Source: Lineus longissimus (lineage: Eukaryota > Nemertea > Pilidiophora > Heteronemertea > Lineidae). From it: 60,000 nucleotides of DNA. The notes under the pieces were generated by a model, which was not told where the DNA came from, searched no databases, and saw only the letters and a list, made by a program, of their open reading frames with translations. The stretch spans positions 23,143,501 through 23,203,500 of the forward strand of contig NC_088308.1 of the NCBI RefSeq assembly GCF_910592395.1, read 5' to 3'. Numbering within the stretch: position 1 is the first letter of the stretch; each line of letters opens with the position of its first letter. Shown in pieces: positions 23,936 through 36,854 of the stretch. The position numbers were made by a program, and so were the translations under genes.

Positions 23936-24494
23936 GTACTAAATATTTAATGCCACCGACCATTGGTTTAATATGTCAAACTAACTATAAGTTTAAAGTG
24001 GGTATCGTTACCTTAAATAGCCATAGCTGTCACTAATCGAGCTTTTTAGCTTTGAGATAAATGTATAACCATTATGTATGACGATACAATAATTGCAGCC
24101 AATCAGATAGTCAGTGTAGTCTTTTCCGCCAAACCTGCTTTAACCAGACATATTGTCACCAGAGCAACGTCATACAAACGGCAGATGATCACTACCGCCA
24201 TACATGAATCAGTATCAGAACATCTTGGGTGAGAATCGTGCATAGATAAAGGCCACGAACGTCTTTCGGCAAAAAACTGAATATCATGTATAAAGTGTCC
24301 CGATTACTAACGCGGAATACGCATAGAGATTTATCACCGCAGCGTTAATGCAAGGAGGGTAAGCGTAATGAGGAAAGGATGGCGTGAATGCTATCATCCT
24401 GTGCAACATGCGGAAGAAATCCTAATAGCAATGACCAGGGAGCACACAGTGGCAGCATATCGATGTGTGGTTGTCATCCTTGATCAAAATAAAC

Positions 24495-24930
24495 GGTGGT
24501 AAAAACCCATTGTTGTCCTCGCTTATCCCATCAAAATAAACAGTGGTAAAAAGTCTTGTTATTCATAAACGGTGGCAAAAAGCCTTTGTTGTTCTTCAGC
24601 CATCAAAATCAATGATTGTAACGAAGTCTTAATTGTTCTCCCGTAGTCAAAATACTAAGATTGTAAAAAAGCCTTTGTTGTTCGTCCCCGACTGAAATAA
24701 TTGGTTGTACCAGAGCCTTTGTTGTTCTTCAGTCATCAAAATCAATGATTGCAACAAAGTCTTAATTGTTCTCCCGTGATCAAAATACTACGATTGTAAA
24801 AAAGCCTTTGTTGTTCGTCCCCGACTGAAATAATTGGTTGTACCAGAGCCTTTGTTGTTCTTCCATGATCAAAATAAATGGTGGTAAAAAGCCTTTGTTG
24901 TTCTTTCCTGGACAAAATAAACGGTGGCAA
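24495..24930. repeat. Tandem repeat of about 44 bp with 133-bp higher-order unit
   Basis: About ten diverged copies of a unit built from AAAGCCTTTGTTGTTC followed by a short spacer, TCAAAAT(A/C)AA and GGT(T/G)GTAA. Three unit variants alternate, so that the block at 24601 returns almost exactly at 24734 (133 bp later). This shows a second duplication of a three-unit block. The array ends in more diverged units near 24930. Open frames crossing it on the minus strand are by-products of the repeat. Confidence 0.8.
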
Positions 24931-27900
24931 CGGAAGGTTAAAATGGCAACGGTGGTGATAATGGTGTAATTAGTTCTAATACTGATACATTTCGGTAACC
25001 TAATTAGCTGTTTGAGAGCTAATCTCATTATAAGTCCCCTTCTACTCATTACTGGAGCTTTTGTTTCATTAACGAGGAAACGAGACAAGACCCCCTCGGG
25101 TTAAGAAGGGAACGAATTTATAACAAATACCGATACGTTATATGGATAATGCTCAAGGGGTTCAAGTATTCTTCATATCTAACATAGTTCGACGAGACAG
25201 CTGAATACACTTTCAATTCTGTGTAACGAGGTTCGACGCTTTTAAGGGTGAGCCTGGTAACCTCGGAAGGTGTGATTTTATCCTTTCTGAGTGACACCAT
25301 CAACCCGTAGATTACACCCAAAACCAGGCAGTCCGGTGGTTATTTTCACCTCCATGTCACAGACCATTACCCGAGGCTGTGGATGTGAGATATGTCCACC
25401 ACGCCATTAGAAACTCCAGGAAGTATGTTTGGGGCAATTTATGAGTAACTTTCCGTTGTTTTCAGTTGATATAATAATTGGTCCTAATGTGGACGATATC
25501 GATAAAGCATACCGTGATTTTGGACGACTTTCGAGGAGAGGGCACTCGAGCTGGGAGTCCGGCTCGGTGAATCAATGCTTTTTTAATTTATAACACAAAA
25601 TGTAGTTGTCCCCTTACCTGTGACTTGTTCGCTTTCAGAGCCAGAAACCAGTTTAACAGCCTCGTGTATACACCATGCGACCCTGTCAATCTCACTTTTA
25701 GATCGGTATTCTAGTCTTCCAATGCAATCATCACATTATTTTGTAACCGCATCTTAGCATGAAATAGACAGATTACTTTCGCTGGGATCCTGATTATACG
25801 CCATGACAACACCCAAGAGACCCTCTACGTGACTGCGATTTTGTGCTTCAGACGGCCACATGCAGGTTCGGTATGCAAAAGCAAAAGTAATGCATTGCTA
25901 AACACCGAAACTACAAAATGAACACAGTTTCTTGACGAAATAAATTTCCATCACGAATGTAGAAGATATGACATTAGCTTTGCATTTCAGGGGGAATTAG
26001 AGGTATGACGATACTTTTGGCCGAAAGAGAAGAAAACAGAAATTCATCGCTTCAGCTGAAAACAGATTTCATCACGCTGTTTTATAGATGAACGAAATCC
26101 GCAGCTGCAATGCTTTTCACCATTATCAGAGTCTTTCAAAAGACTCTGCTGCTATTATATACGTGTCATCTCGCCCTCTCATCATAATTTGAGTATTTTA
26201 ACAGAGAAGCAAGCGAAGGGAAGCCAAATCAAACACTCTGCCATATTTCACGTTATTTCTATGTCGCTTACCGAATAGTAATCGAATATAGTACCAGCTT
26301 AGGAAGCACTTAACAAAATTAAAGGTACGGTTTTTACCTCTCAAGTACTAACATCCTAACGTCAACTATTGACATTTTGCTAAACCTTATGTTTTGATAA
26401 ACTTATTTCAAACTGCGCGACCAGATCAATGGAAGCTTAAGACTCGTTAGAGCATCGGATGCAGATACGGCGAATGGTGATGATGGTGACTGAGCGACGT
26501 TTGAATAAAATGAACGGTAATCTCTAGCAATGCTTATAGTGACATCCCTGATATCCTAATTTGCATGACATTGTGTTAACGTCGATTTATTTACATCTAA
26601 TTACTGCACGACGACAAGTAATCTTCTCATTTCGTATAGCAGGTCGCCTAATATTAGAGAACTGCATGTGTCTCAAATTTTATTCCAGTTGAGTTGTCAT
26701 TGTGTAGAAGTATAAATAGCAGTCGGCACGATTCGTTAAGTTCTGTTTTCAAATTAACTAGCACGGATGGTACAAAATAATGCAATTAGAACAAAGGACA
26801 TCATGCGACTAATATTTTTGAGTCGCGAGAGAGTTGCATCGGAGATGTAATGTTCGTTTGAGCTTGACATGTTAATGCATCAAATTCAAGGTGGATGCAA
26901 ATGAACGTATTCTATCGTCAATTCAGTTATCAGTCCTGTTGCCTGCGTGACACGAGTTTCCATCTGCCAGACAGGTTCTTGTCTAAAAACTTCTACATGG
27001 ACGTTATCTGACAGGCTGTCTCCCAACAGACTTGTTTTGAAAATCAGCTGTCACCCAATTTTCATCATGCAATGCACATTTGAACGGAAACTGGTATTGC
27101 TATTGGCACGAATTTTAGATACAGAATATATTAAGACCTCATCCAACTAATGTAAAGTTTCATAATCATCGCTTTGCATCAATTGTGCAATAAAAACCTG
27201 CTAGCAAATTTTTAAAAAGTAGTAAACCATGTACATGTATACATACGTTATATAATTCGAAATACCCTAATCATTAGACTATATGTGATAGATGTACGAC
27301 AGCCAAAAAAACGCGGTGTCATCAAATAACACAGGCCATCGCCTTTAACAATCAACATCAAGGGAAACTATTTAAATTACTGCTCCCAAGACGGAATTAA
27401 TTTAGACTTGATGTGTTCTCAATAAATCAACAGATTCTCACTTGCAATGCTCATACTTAAAGATTTATTCACGTATTGATGGCCTATGAATATCAATGAT
27501 ACGCTTGCACTACTTTTTACGATCAACTTCGCGGCGATGATGAATTTAAAGATGAATGTAAAGATTAAAGCTAGAAATGGAAATCAAAAATTATTTATTG
27601 CTTAACATTTCCATATCGGAGTGATATGGCGTCGGGTGTGTGCTCGGATTACAGTCGTAACTGGTCTAAGAACGCCAGTTACTTCGTATTTATTACCGAT
27701 ATAAACCATAGCGGAAATTGGATATGCAGTATCTTTGAGATAGAGATCAGTCAATCCTGATTGGTGTGACCTCGTCATTAGAGGTTTAGATTTTGTCGAG
27801 AACAAGAACGAAAATGAGGTGAGATTTTTCTCTGGTTGACGCCATCAAGTCAAATTGATTGGGTTTTTTTTAATTGCTTCAAGGTACACCAAATATCAAA

Positions 27901-29605
27901 GACGAACTGTTTCATTGTATTTCTGACAACTGGCAACGCGATATTCATAGTAAAAAACAACCTCGTTTTTGTTCTTGGATCAAACTCCGTACCTCTCTTT
28001 AGCAGATTGGCATCAATCTGCTGGAGTCAGTTTTTTTCAATGCAGCGTTTAACGCTCGTATTTTGCAAAGTAGCTTACAGGTCATGAGTTAGCGACAAGC
28101 GAGATGCATGCATGTCTTTTTGCGCCGAAACAAATAAAGCAGGAAAAATCTGCCCGAATCATGGCTGGCCATATTGGCATATGCACTGAAATTAACGATA
28201 TACCAAAAGGCAGTGGGATGATCTCAAGGCTTTTACGTTACTGTTTGCTCGAGAGGATAATAAACATAAGAGACATTCACTTTGTCTGCCGATCCACCTC
28301 TTTTAATTTTACCAATAATGTTGCTTTTATCAAAGTTCAAAGAATCGAATATCTAGATGAGTGCTCGGAATAAAAAACATCAATTTAATTCTACGACTGG
28401 ATGTATTTTACAATTTTGACACGGCAAAAAGGATATCGTGTTTCTTTAATCTCTAATTGTCAACTTTTCTAGTCTGGAGCCCCCCTTTGATAAGAAACCG
28501 AATTGACATTAAGTGTCATGTGCAAAGATAACGATGTTACATTTAAGAGGTGGCATTACCGAAGGATAAAAGCATGAACAACTTGAACAGAACTGACTCG
28601 AGTAAAGATAATTTTTTTGAGAAATCTTGAAAATTGTGAAGGATATTTCCCCAGTCTCGAGACATGCTTCAATATTGTTGAAAATGTCGGATGCTATTAC
28701 CCACGGCTTACTGCGTATACACACGGTAACTTAAACCGCTTCAAGGCTCGTTCGTATGACTGAATGATGTCTTTGAAATGCCTTCATTGGCGGAGGCTGC
28801 CTTATATAAAAAAAATCTGTATTTGGTTGCTTGCAATAAGCAGTCAGACAATTGAAGTTAATAACCTGCCCAATCGTGAAAGGGATAAACTATTAAGATA
28901 TAACGTGGGCACCGATATTTTGTGGCTGCACTTATATGGTATATTAGATCAGTTTTGCACTGCAACGATTACGTTTTACGTCAGCCGTAACCTATAAGTG
29001 GTTCAAACTCCCTCCCGAAAGAATGATTGACGAAAACCATCAACATTTCCGAAATGAAAATGAAAAGGGGAGATCAAGTCGTGAGCAACTATCATAGTTC
29101 TGAAGTTTTAATGAGCAAGATGAATAATCGGCGGCCAAAAAGTGATTGCAAAACAGCCCTTTACAGGCAACACAATGCCCATCCTTCGCTTCAGTCATAC
29201 CAGAGTTTCTGAATGGTTTGGTTCACATGTTCATCCGGTCGAATCTAGCTGACTGCTCTGCGCCGGACATTTAAACTGGAAATGAGAAGGTACATTTTCT
29301 CTGGCGGTGAAAATAAAAAAGGAGACTAAAGCGCTGTTCGGGCGAAATCCCATGCAAGACAATAGGCTAAATACAGAGGTCACAGTGATAGAATCTTCTC
29401 GTACGTTTTCTCGACCTGACCAATAAATTACGCCATAAAAGCCATTAGGAATCCGCTAAAAGGCCGTAACATGTAAATGTTTCTAATCTCTCTTCGGAAT
29501 CACTGTAACCAAGTTTTCTATGGCTTACTGATAAATCTCTTCTTCTAACACGTTCGCAATTCAGCCCGTCACCTTGTATGGCGGTATGGTGCATGATGAT
29601 CGCAT
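24931..29605. other. Intergenic, no established gene
   Basis: About 4.7 kb of AT-rich sequence. The open frames (25118-25321, 26947-27150, 27602-27805, 27836-28087, 28104-28373, 28764-28997 and others) are at most 89 codons and unrecognised. A clean TATAAATAG box at 26711-26719 has an ATG 50 bp later (26767), but that frame has only 27 codons and no evident splice donor at its end, so I do not call a gene. Confidence 0.4.
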
Positions 29606-29800
29606 GTCAGTTGGTGCAGACAAATCACATTTGACTCGCAGAACCTTTATCCCTTTGCTGTCTGAATCAATTAAATTCAAAGTTATTTCTATGTTTGATG
29701 TTAAGTAGTTTCTACATGTACTTCATTCCTAGAAAGGTTTTTGAGCGTTTACAAAAAAATGTGTTCGATGTTTTTCGACCAAGACAAATATGCACCCCAA
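29606..29800 (+). pseudogene. Frameshifted C-terminal remnant of a 7TM receptor
   Basis: The frame from 29698 encodes LSSFYMYFIPRKVFERLQKN, which aligns with the TM7 end and helix 8 of the intact receptor at 6519 (CNFYMYLIPCKKFRRNLKEL). The residues that should precede it, ESIKFKVISMFDV, lie in a different frame (about 29659-29697), which then meets TAG. Together they look like ECL3-TM7 of a related receptor broken by a one-base shift. TM1 to TM6 were not found upstream. This is an old relative, not a copy of the duplicated gene. Confidence 0.4.
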
Positions 29801-32800
29801 AGAGATTTTTCAGAAAAGTTCAAAAAGCTTTATTTCTGAGAATGCATACATGTTGGGAATTAAATGGAGGAAATCGACGAGACTCCATCCGGTAAGTATC
29901 CAACAATCAATGTCTTACCGCGTACCGATGATTTGTTATCATAACTATGAAATCGAATTCCCCATGATGTTTGGTGCAAACACTCTTGACAGTAAAGTTG
30001 TTTTATTTTAAATGTTACTCAGTCCTAATCCTTGCCGTAACCATCAAGATGCAAAGAAGATATATCTCGACACCGTAGGGCAAGTAGCCTATACGCCACT
30101 CGTTACCTGAAATGCGTTGTTAGTTACTCAGCTGTCGGGACTTCGTTCATTTCTTCACGATCTCAGTCACATCTCCTAGCCAAATTCCCACTATATGACA
30201 CTTGCCGCGGTTCGCCTTTGCCAAGCTAATGAGGTAACCCATTGAAGTAAAACGAAGCTAATGAAACAATTTTAACAGTAATGCGCTTGTTAGTGCAGCA
30301 TGTGATGGCCGTGGCCATGAGAACGGGTTCACTGCAGGGGACAAGGACACTATTGTATATACTATAGGGAAGAATTAATTTTGTAGCAGTCTTGGAAGAT
30401 AGCTTTTTTTGCCCAAAATGTGATAGATTTTTTAATATAGGATCCTGATTTATTTTCTATTATAGGGCCACCGCCCATTGGGTAAGTGACGAGAAGAGTC
30501 AAAGTTGAAGCTTACAAACCATTCTTGTGTATGTACACAGACACGCACGTATACATGTGCGTCCATGTCTATTGTATACAACCATACTTAATTGAACCTC
30601 CAACAGAATCTGAACCTATGATTATTACGGCTAACCTGCATGGCTTTGACTTTATTGAGAAAAGCGATATTTCGCTAATCTACGATCTCGACATCGCCAA
30701 AGGCGGAAGTAACCTCGACTGAATTGGCGACTAATCTCGCTTGCTTATGATTAAGAATAGGTACATGAGTACCATTAAGCGACAACTTAATATAAGATAT
30801 GTATAAGGAGATCCAGAAGTGCATGCAGAATCCAAATGGTGGTCTCCTAACTCAATTTTATCCGTCGACCGAGTTTGTAAAGTTTGGATTCAGGGGTTTT
30901 CTTCAAGTTAATACTGATGATGATAATGATATCAATAACAATGACAATGATGTGTGGTTGCCACTTTGATGGAGGGCCTATTTTATAGTCAGTAGAGTGA
31001 CGCGAAACATAGGTTATATTATGCGATGATCACCGTTACACAAAGGTGCAAACGTGCCAGCAGAGTAGACGCTTCTTGTTCTTTAGCAGCCCCTGACAGA
31101 CGGGGCATATGAGATGATCACTTTTATGCAACGAATCCAGAACTAATCATCCTCACAGGGAAGGGTATCACCAAGAACATCAAATTAGATCGGGGATGAA
31201 GACACCACAAGCTGAATAATCTACATGCAGGACGAGAGGCAAATTGAACAACCGGGGCGGTGTTCCAAGGCATGTCTCGAACTGCGGAACATTCGACGCT
31301 GCATCAGAACACTGTCCGAGCTATCATGGAAATATACCACCGAGGATGCGAGACGCGGTCGTTATAGGGAAAGAAAGGAGTAAGCATCCAAATACCAATA
31401 ACAGCAGTAATTCAGGAGAATCTGATTAATCACACGTTGCCTGATGACTTCTCATTAGTTGCCTTTATTTGTCTGGCCGATTCGTAGGAAGCGTCTCATC
31501 TCCCTGGAATCAGCACGCTAAATAAATCATCAGGCTAGTCCAAATCGTTGTTTCCCAATGAATGTGTTTAGCGGTGCTTATGGATGCCCTGGGTTAAACT
31601 ACGCGATCGACGCATTTTGTCAAGTCGTCGACTGCCGAATCCAGTGGTCATCTTTCAACAGAAGAACCATCGGTGTTTTTTTCTTAAATCTTGACCCTGA
31701 AATATTGTCAAACTACATGTATTTTCAGTCAACGAAAAGACCATGCAAAATCTGCAAAAATTGATAAGGTGGGGGTCAGCGGATTTAACTGAAATATTTA
31801 CAATTGGTTGGTAGAAATACCCCCTAGGAAGTTTGGTTTCCGGCAAACTTATTCGAAGATAACTTATGCGATCAACTTCTTGGGCTCAGATATAACCATG
31901 CTGGCCGCAGTCATGGCAGTCGCTTCACATTACGGTCAGACATTGAAAACACCGAGATGCATAATCTTTCTCCGAGTCAAATATGATTACCAGTTAAGTG
32001 GTTGCTGTAAGAAGTTTTCACTTTTAATCCGAGCTGCATTTAAGGTGCCTACTTTGATATGGTAACCTCCGGAAGTAAAACCAATCATTTTCTGAGAAAA
32101 TGTTGATCAAAGTTGATGGAGAAGCTGGGAGTTGGAACTGGAATGAAATGATTATTGTTAAGGCTTGTGCTTGAGCTTACAGTCTGATAGGCTGATAGCG
32201 TCGAGCAAGAAACCTATTTCCTGATGGTTGGGGTTTAAAGACATTTCAAAGTAAAATGGTAAGTACAGTGTTTCGTAGACGTGCAAACGACGAGATGAAG
32301 AACAAATGGACTGCGTTTAAATGCGCCCCTTGAAGCCTTTTCAAAGAGGAAAGGGCCTATCATGAGCTGAAGCTTTTCCCGTACGCCAGCAATATCGTAT
32401 TAGACTATGTCAGTGTTTCCTGAATTCGGGTGGCAGGCTAAACGCAATACCTGTTTTTTTCCTTCGTCAGAAAGCTTTTTCGGCTTTGAAATCTGAGTTC
32501 ATTTTTTAACGGACTCGGTGCATGCAGTGACAAGGATACAGTAGTCAATTGTAGTAAGAATATGACTTAGGGAAAATATTCCCATACATTTTGAGATAAA
32601 GGAAAACGAACACTGTCGACTCTTTCAAAGATGTTTAACATGTTGAACGTATAGGGAATGATAGTGCATTACGCCAATGAACCCAAGGCAGGACAGACCA
32701 CTTCACACGTTGATGATCACGCGAGTAGAATTTCCACTCGAATTACCTGAAGAAAGTTCTTGGTGAACCCGATCATTATAGTTTTTATTGATTTTCGTAA

Positions 32801-34573
32801 TGAGTAAGATGACACCTTGATAATCATGATATATATTCTTGACATATCATGATTTATAGATAAGAAAAACAACGGCCAGAAGAATGGAACATAAAATAAA
32901 ATAAAAAGGAGCCGCACCTGCACTGTCGGCAATGTGTGTAATACATGTAGTTTGTACTTTTCAAACTGATTTAGATCCATCACTTGGATTCTCATTGGGA
33001 CCTCTTCGGTGATTCACGTGACAAAATACGCATTGTAAGTCCATCCGGTTGGTTCCGCTTCAGCGCAAAGGAATGGATTTGGGCCGAATATGCATATTAC
33101 CGTGACAGGGACTTGAGACTGATCGGACAATGGTGTTCTGTCAGTTGAATCACCGCATTCAAGAGGTTGGATCATGTAATATCACACAGAATCTCCCAAC
33201 AAATTTGACTTTAATGCCTCGATTTCCTAGAAGATGGAACGATTAGATAGGTATGACAATGCATTAGGTAGGTATATGTGTGAAGAACATTCACCACAAT
33301 GGCATTTACTGTGGTTGAAAACCCCGGTCGACCGTTTTTTCCTGCTGCCTGGGCAGTTCGACATGAGCGGAGCTAATAGTTTTATATACATCTCACGTAT
33401 CTTATTACAGCGTTGTAAGTATGCACCACCAACGACTCAATCAAGCACTTATCACGGTTTTTCCGAAGGACATTTTCGACGAAAATATATTCAGATATTA
33501 CTCATGATTGTTTCGACAGGAATTGTACGAGTCTTACTTTTAATTCTTTTGAATGTCGAATCCGATACAAAAGGAGCTAGTCTCCATTTGAATATGACTT
33601 CTTGAGTTCGACTTCCACATACATATTGAAAGGGTAAGGATTCGAATTATACATGTACATGTAATTTGAGATGCCAAGACAATTCAAACAACCAAAATGT
33701 AACAAATATTTGAATACTTGAATAGACATCTACTTGGACCACACATCGTTACACATGCATGAAGCGGTCTCCCAAGACCAAATATTTTCATGATGCTGGT
33801 TGCCTTGAAAATTCAATTCGTGCTCGTAGAATTTAAGAAGTCACATTCGAATCCAGGTATTTTTAAAGTCTATGAACAAAAGAGTGATATCGTTAAAGGT
33901 ATAAAAAGTAATGCTCACTTTCGTCTCTCCCATTATTTGTACATGTATTTGCACACCGCCCCCACCTTTAAACTTATCAAAAGACTAATGGATGCCCAAC
34001 GGTATTTTTGCTTTGATTTTAACAGCATCAAGATAACTAGTGCTTTGCCTTGGGGAATCAGTATCTGCCACGGGCAATTTACTTAAATTTTATTAAGAAA
34101 TGCATTTTAGAACGCAATTTCACGCTCGCTTCAAGCGGCAGATCTGGGGAGCGCTATTGTATTGTACTGTAGAATAGGTTATCAGCTATAAAACGATGTA
34201 CTAAAAATATCAAGGATTGTTTATTTATCAATTCTTTCACTTGCGATTTAACTTTTTTAACCGGTTTTAAAATGTCTGCTTTGGTGATATCTGTCAATTT
34301 TAATAATGGATTTAAATTCGTTGATGAACATCACGACACTGTAACTAATTTTTTTCTGATTGTATGCATATATTCTTAGTATGCACATTTTTTGTGCTTT
34401 TTTATTTCTTGTGTCTTGGATAAACCCGTTCTTCTCCTTGCTCGTATGCAGCATACATTCAGGAAACATGTTATATCGGAAAAAGTCTATAAAATCACTG
34501 AAAGAGATTTTTACAACAATACACATTACTTACGTAGGTCAAAGGATTTTAATTGTTTTAAACGATGACTTAC
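29801..34573. other. Intergenic, or intron of the guanylate cyclase-like gene
   Basis: If the exon at 34574-34939 belongs to a functional gene, its first intron extends leftwards through this region. I looked on the minus strand for the next extracellular exon (a Cys-containing segment followed by YPTF-like residues) and found none. The longest frame is 33234-33605 (+, 123 aa), unrecognised. A 10-bp inverted repeat (ATCATGATAT...ATATCATGAT) sits at 32823-32853, and a simple GATGATAATGAT-type stretch at about 30914-30955. Confidence 0.4.
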
Positions 34574-34939
34574 ATATGATATCATGGGAAGGTTCCAAGC
34601 GCTTGCCACCCTAGCCTCCGTGTCACAGACATTCTCCGGGCCAAAGAAGGCCACAGCTCCTTGCCTCCACTGCCAAGTAAGAGCAGAAGTGCCTATCAGT
34701 GTATCCGCATGAGTATCATTCCAAATGCATTTCAACTCATACCCGCTTAATAACTTCGGGTTATTGTTGATATAATCCAATGCCAGGGTGATGGCTCCTG
34801 ATATTATTCTCCCCTGGTTGTTGGCTTTGCCCTTATCTGCCATCAGGTACCCTATAAGAATCTCTTCCTCTCCTCCTACAAGTGTTACCAACTTTAGAAA
34901 TATACAAAAACACCAGAAGTGGGTGACAGAATAGGCCAT
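34574..34939 (-). CDS. First coding exon of a receptor guanylate cyclase-like protein (ANF_receptor domain)
   Basis: ATG at 34939 opens 122 codons that end exactly at a strong donor, TCATAT/GTAAGTC, in phase 0. A signal peptide (about residues 1-23, ending LVTLVGG) is followed by the start of a periplasmic-binding-type ligand domain: ILIGYLMADKGKANNQGRII, then ALDYINNNP, and finally FFGPENVCDTEARVASAWNL before PMISY. The GPE-x-x-C-x-x-E-A-R-x-A-x-x-WN-x-PMISY block is characteristic of invertebrate receptor guanylate cyclases of the Gyc76C type, which turn extracellular signals into cGMP at the plasma membrane. TM, kinase-homology and cyclase parts are not in the visible sequence, so this is a first exon with a long intron, or an isolated fragment. 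Confidence 0.75.
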
Positions 34940-36740
34940 GTTGCTTTATACAATGTTCAGAAGACGAGAAAATTATCCTATGAAAGTCATGGAATTATTC
35001 CTTTGATCTGAATCAGGCATCGGTCGGGTTGATTTGATGCTAAAAACAGAGGTGAAATCTGTCTTTTTCTCTAGTTGTTACCAGTTCTTCTTGGAGATTT
35101 ATCCTTGTAGGCTTTTGTTCGTGAACAGGTGGTTGGTATTCAGAAGAGATATTTAGAGCGTCAAATTATGAGGAACCATATAAACCGTTTCAAACTCTTA
35201 AGTGCCGTTAATCCGATGTTGTGTGCATTCCACGGAAAGAAGCTGTTCTTATGTCACTGATTCTGTATTTGCCTCTCCTTTCTTACCTTTCACATCGTGA
35301 AATGACTTAACAAAATACGCCCGGCGCTCCAGTGAAGGAAGTCCTTTTCAATGCGATCAGTCAAGACATGGATCAGTTTAGCAGACGACTGTTGTCACAG
35401 GAATAACATCAATACGCCTGGGAAACCCGGCAGCGTCTCCTTTTGCGTCATGTGACCGTAGCTGATTGGTCGGCATATCGGATATAATCGACCCGCACGG
35501 TAAAAGTCGCTCTGTCACCGGCCAGTATCAGGTCGTTCGGCTGAGCTACTTGTTTTTTTTACAATCGTGGTAAAATGTGAAGGTGCCATACTGAAAGTTT
35601 TTCCCTTTCCAACTTCATGTAATACAGTGCAGAGGTAGCTGGTTGAGGTGCGCTTGGGGTGCAACAGGCCTATATGTGAAACAGACGTATCGAAACTTGC
35701 TAGGGGACGAAAGGACAACCCGAATGATGATGCAACACGAAAAACAAACTTGAACTCTGTTAGCAGCATTCAAGCTTCTTTCATGCAGTAAATTATTTTC
35801 ATGATTTAAGCGTGCTTGAACGTTGAATGGGGGATACTCCTAAATGCAATCAACAGTCACTTACTGATGCAGCAGATTACACCTTACCATCGTAAATATC
35901 TGCTAATTTCATTGAGTAACACTGAGTTAAACCTCCTTGGTCATCTGTACCATGAGTTCGAGACGACCTCGTCACAACTAGGCAGACTAAAAGCCATCAC
36001 TACTATTGTTTCGGACTAATTGGTCACATCCTTTAGTCGGAGCAGCCAGCAGTACGCTGCCGCGGTCACTGCCCAAAGAGCCCGACTGGACATCCTGATC
36101 GAATCGCCACGGCCACAATGGCAAACACAAGGAAATTGACATTGTTATTATCGTCGGAGAGGCTGGGCACCAACATTGATTATCCAGCTGGGGACCAAGA
36201 AATGATCACACATAAAGGAGCCGTCATGGTTTTGAGAAAGAGTTGTGATGTTAATCACAATGGCCATTAAACTGGAAACGTCGACAACGCTGTAGATCAT
36301 TAGATATGGAGACATGTAGGTTTATCGCCAAATGGACCGAAATTGCCTTCCTTTAGTAGTCATTTTGGGACCCCCTGCAGTAAGAAATGTCATTAGAAGC
36401 ATGTTTCTTTTCGTTTCAGGACAATACACTCGGATGTCATGAGCGTATCTGGTATATCACCCAGCCAGCTCGATTCTGAACTAATCTCCTCGACTCTCTC
36501 TCATATAACAAGGCAACACAGTTCACCTTTCAGTTCCGAACACAACAACCCATTCCGGGGCCATCTAATTATGTTACCACAGGCATTATTTCACCGGAAA
36601 TTTTATATTGAAGATAGTCTTAGCCACTGGCATTTTGTCCAAATAATATGAAACCAATTTACATACGTATTTTTTTAACTTGAAAACCTCCAATAAAAAA
36701 GTGTAGTGCCCCGAGGGAATTCTTTTCGAGTTGCATCTTC
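34940..36740. other. Upstream of the guanylate cyclase-like exon, no gene seen
   Basis: Expected to include the 5' UTR and promoter of the minus-strand exon at 34574-34939, but I see no convincing TATA or initiator. Open frames (35515-35769, 36439-36651 and others) are short and unrecognised. Confidence 0.35.
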
Positions 36741-36756
36741 TCATGGTGATCTGAAG

Positions 36757-36824
36757 CTTGTGTGAAATAAAAATGTCGCTCTATTTCACACAAGGTTCAT
36801 ATCGCCATAGCTTGGCGATATGAA
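36757..36824. repeat. Two adjacent perfect hairpins
   Basis: Hairpin 1 has 13-bp arms (CTTGTGTGAAATA at 36757-36769 with its reverse complement at 36782-36794) and a 12-nt loop. Hairpin 2 starts two bases later, with 12-bp arms (TTCATATCGCCA at 36796-36807, complement at 36813-36824) and a 5-nt loop. Both are free of mismatches, which is very unlikely by chance side by side. They lie about 30 bp before the tRNA-like unit at 36855. Confidence 0.8.
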
Positions 36825-36854
36825 GCAAAGAAAATCTCCACCCAAACATAAAAA

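Larger units (their letters stand above)
22777..24494. other. Intergenic with a short 8-bp microsatellite
   Basis: No established gene. Two small features lie inside and are listed separately: an 8-bp tandem repeat at 23659-23689 and a short acidic first-exon candidate at 23856-23935. The rest is AT-rich sequence without open frames of note. Confidence 0.4.

Noticed and set aside
26711-26850. TATAAATAG box with an ATG 50 bp downstream
   Set aside because: The frame is 27 codons long with no donor at its end. The box alone is not enough in AT-rich DNA.
27602-27805. Minus-strand frame considered as an exon of the guanylate cyclase-like gene
   Set aside because: It has no clear acceptor or donor and does not match the extracellular segments expected in that family.
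33234-33605. 123-codon frame with a hydrophobic C-terminal half
   Set aside because: I tested it as a receptor or transporter fragment. No motif fits and there is no signal peptide at the ATG.
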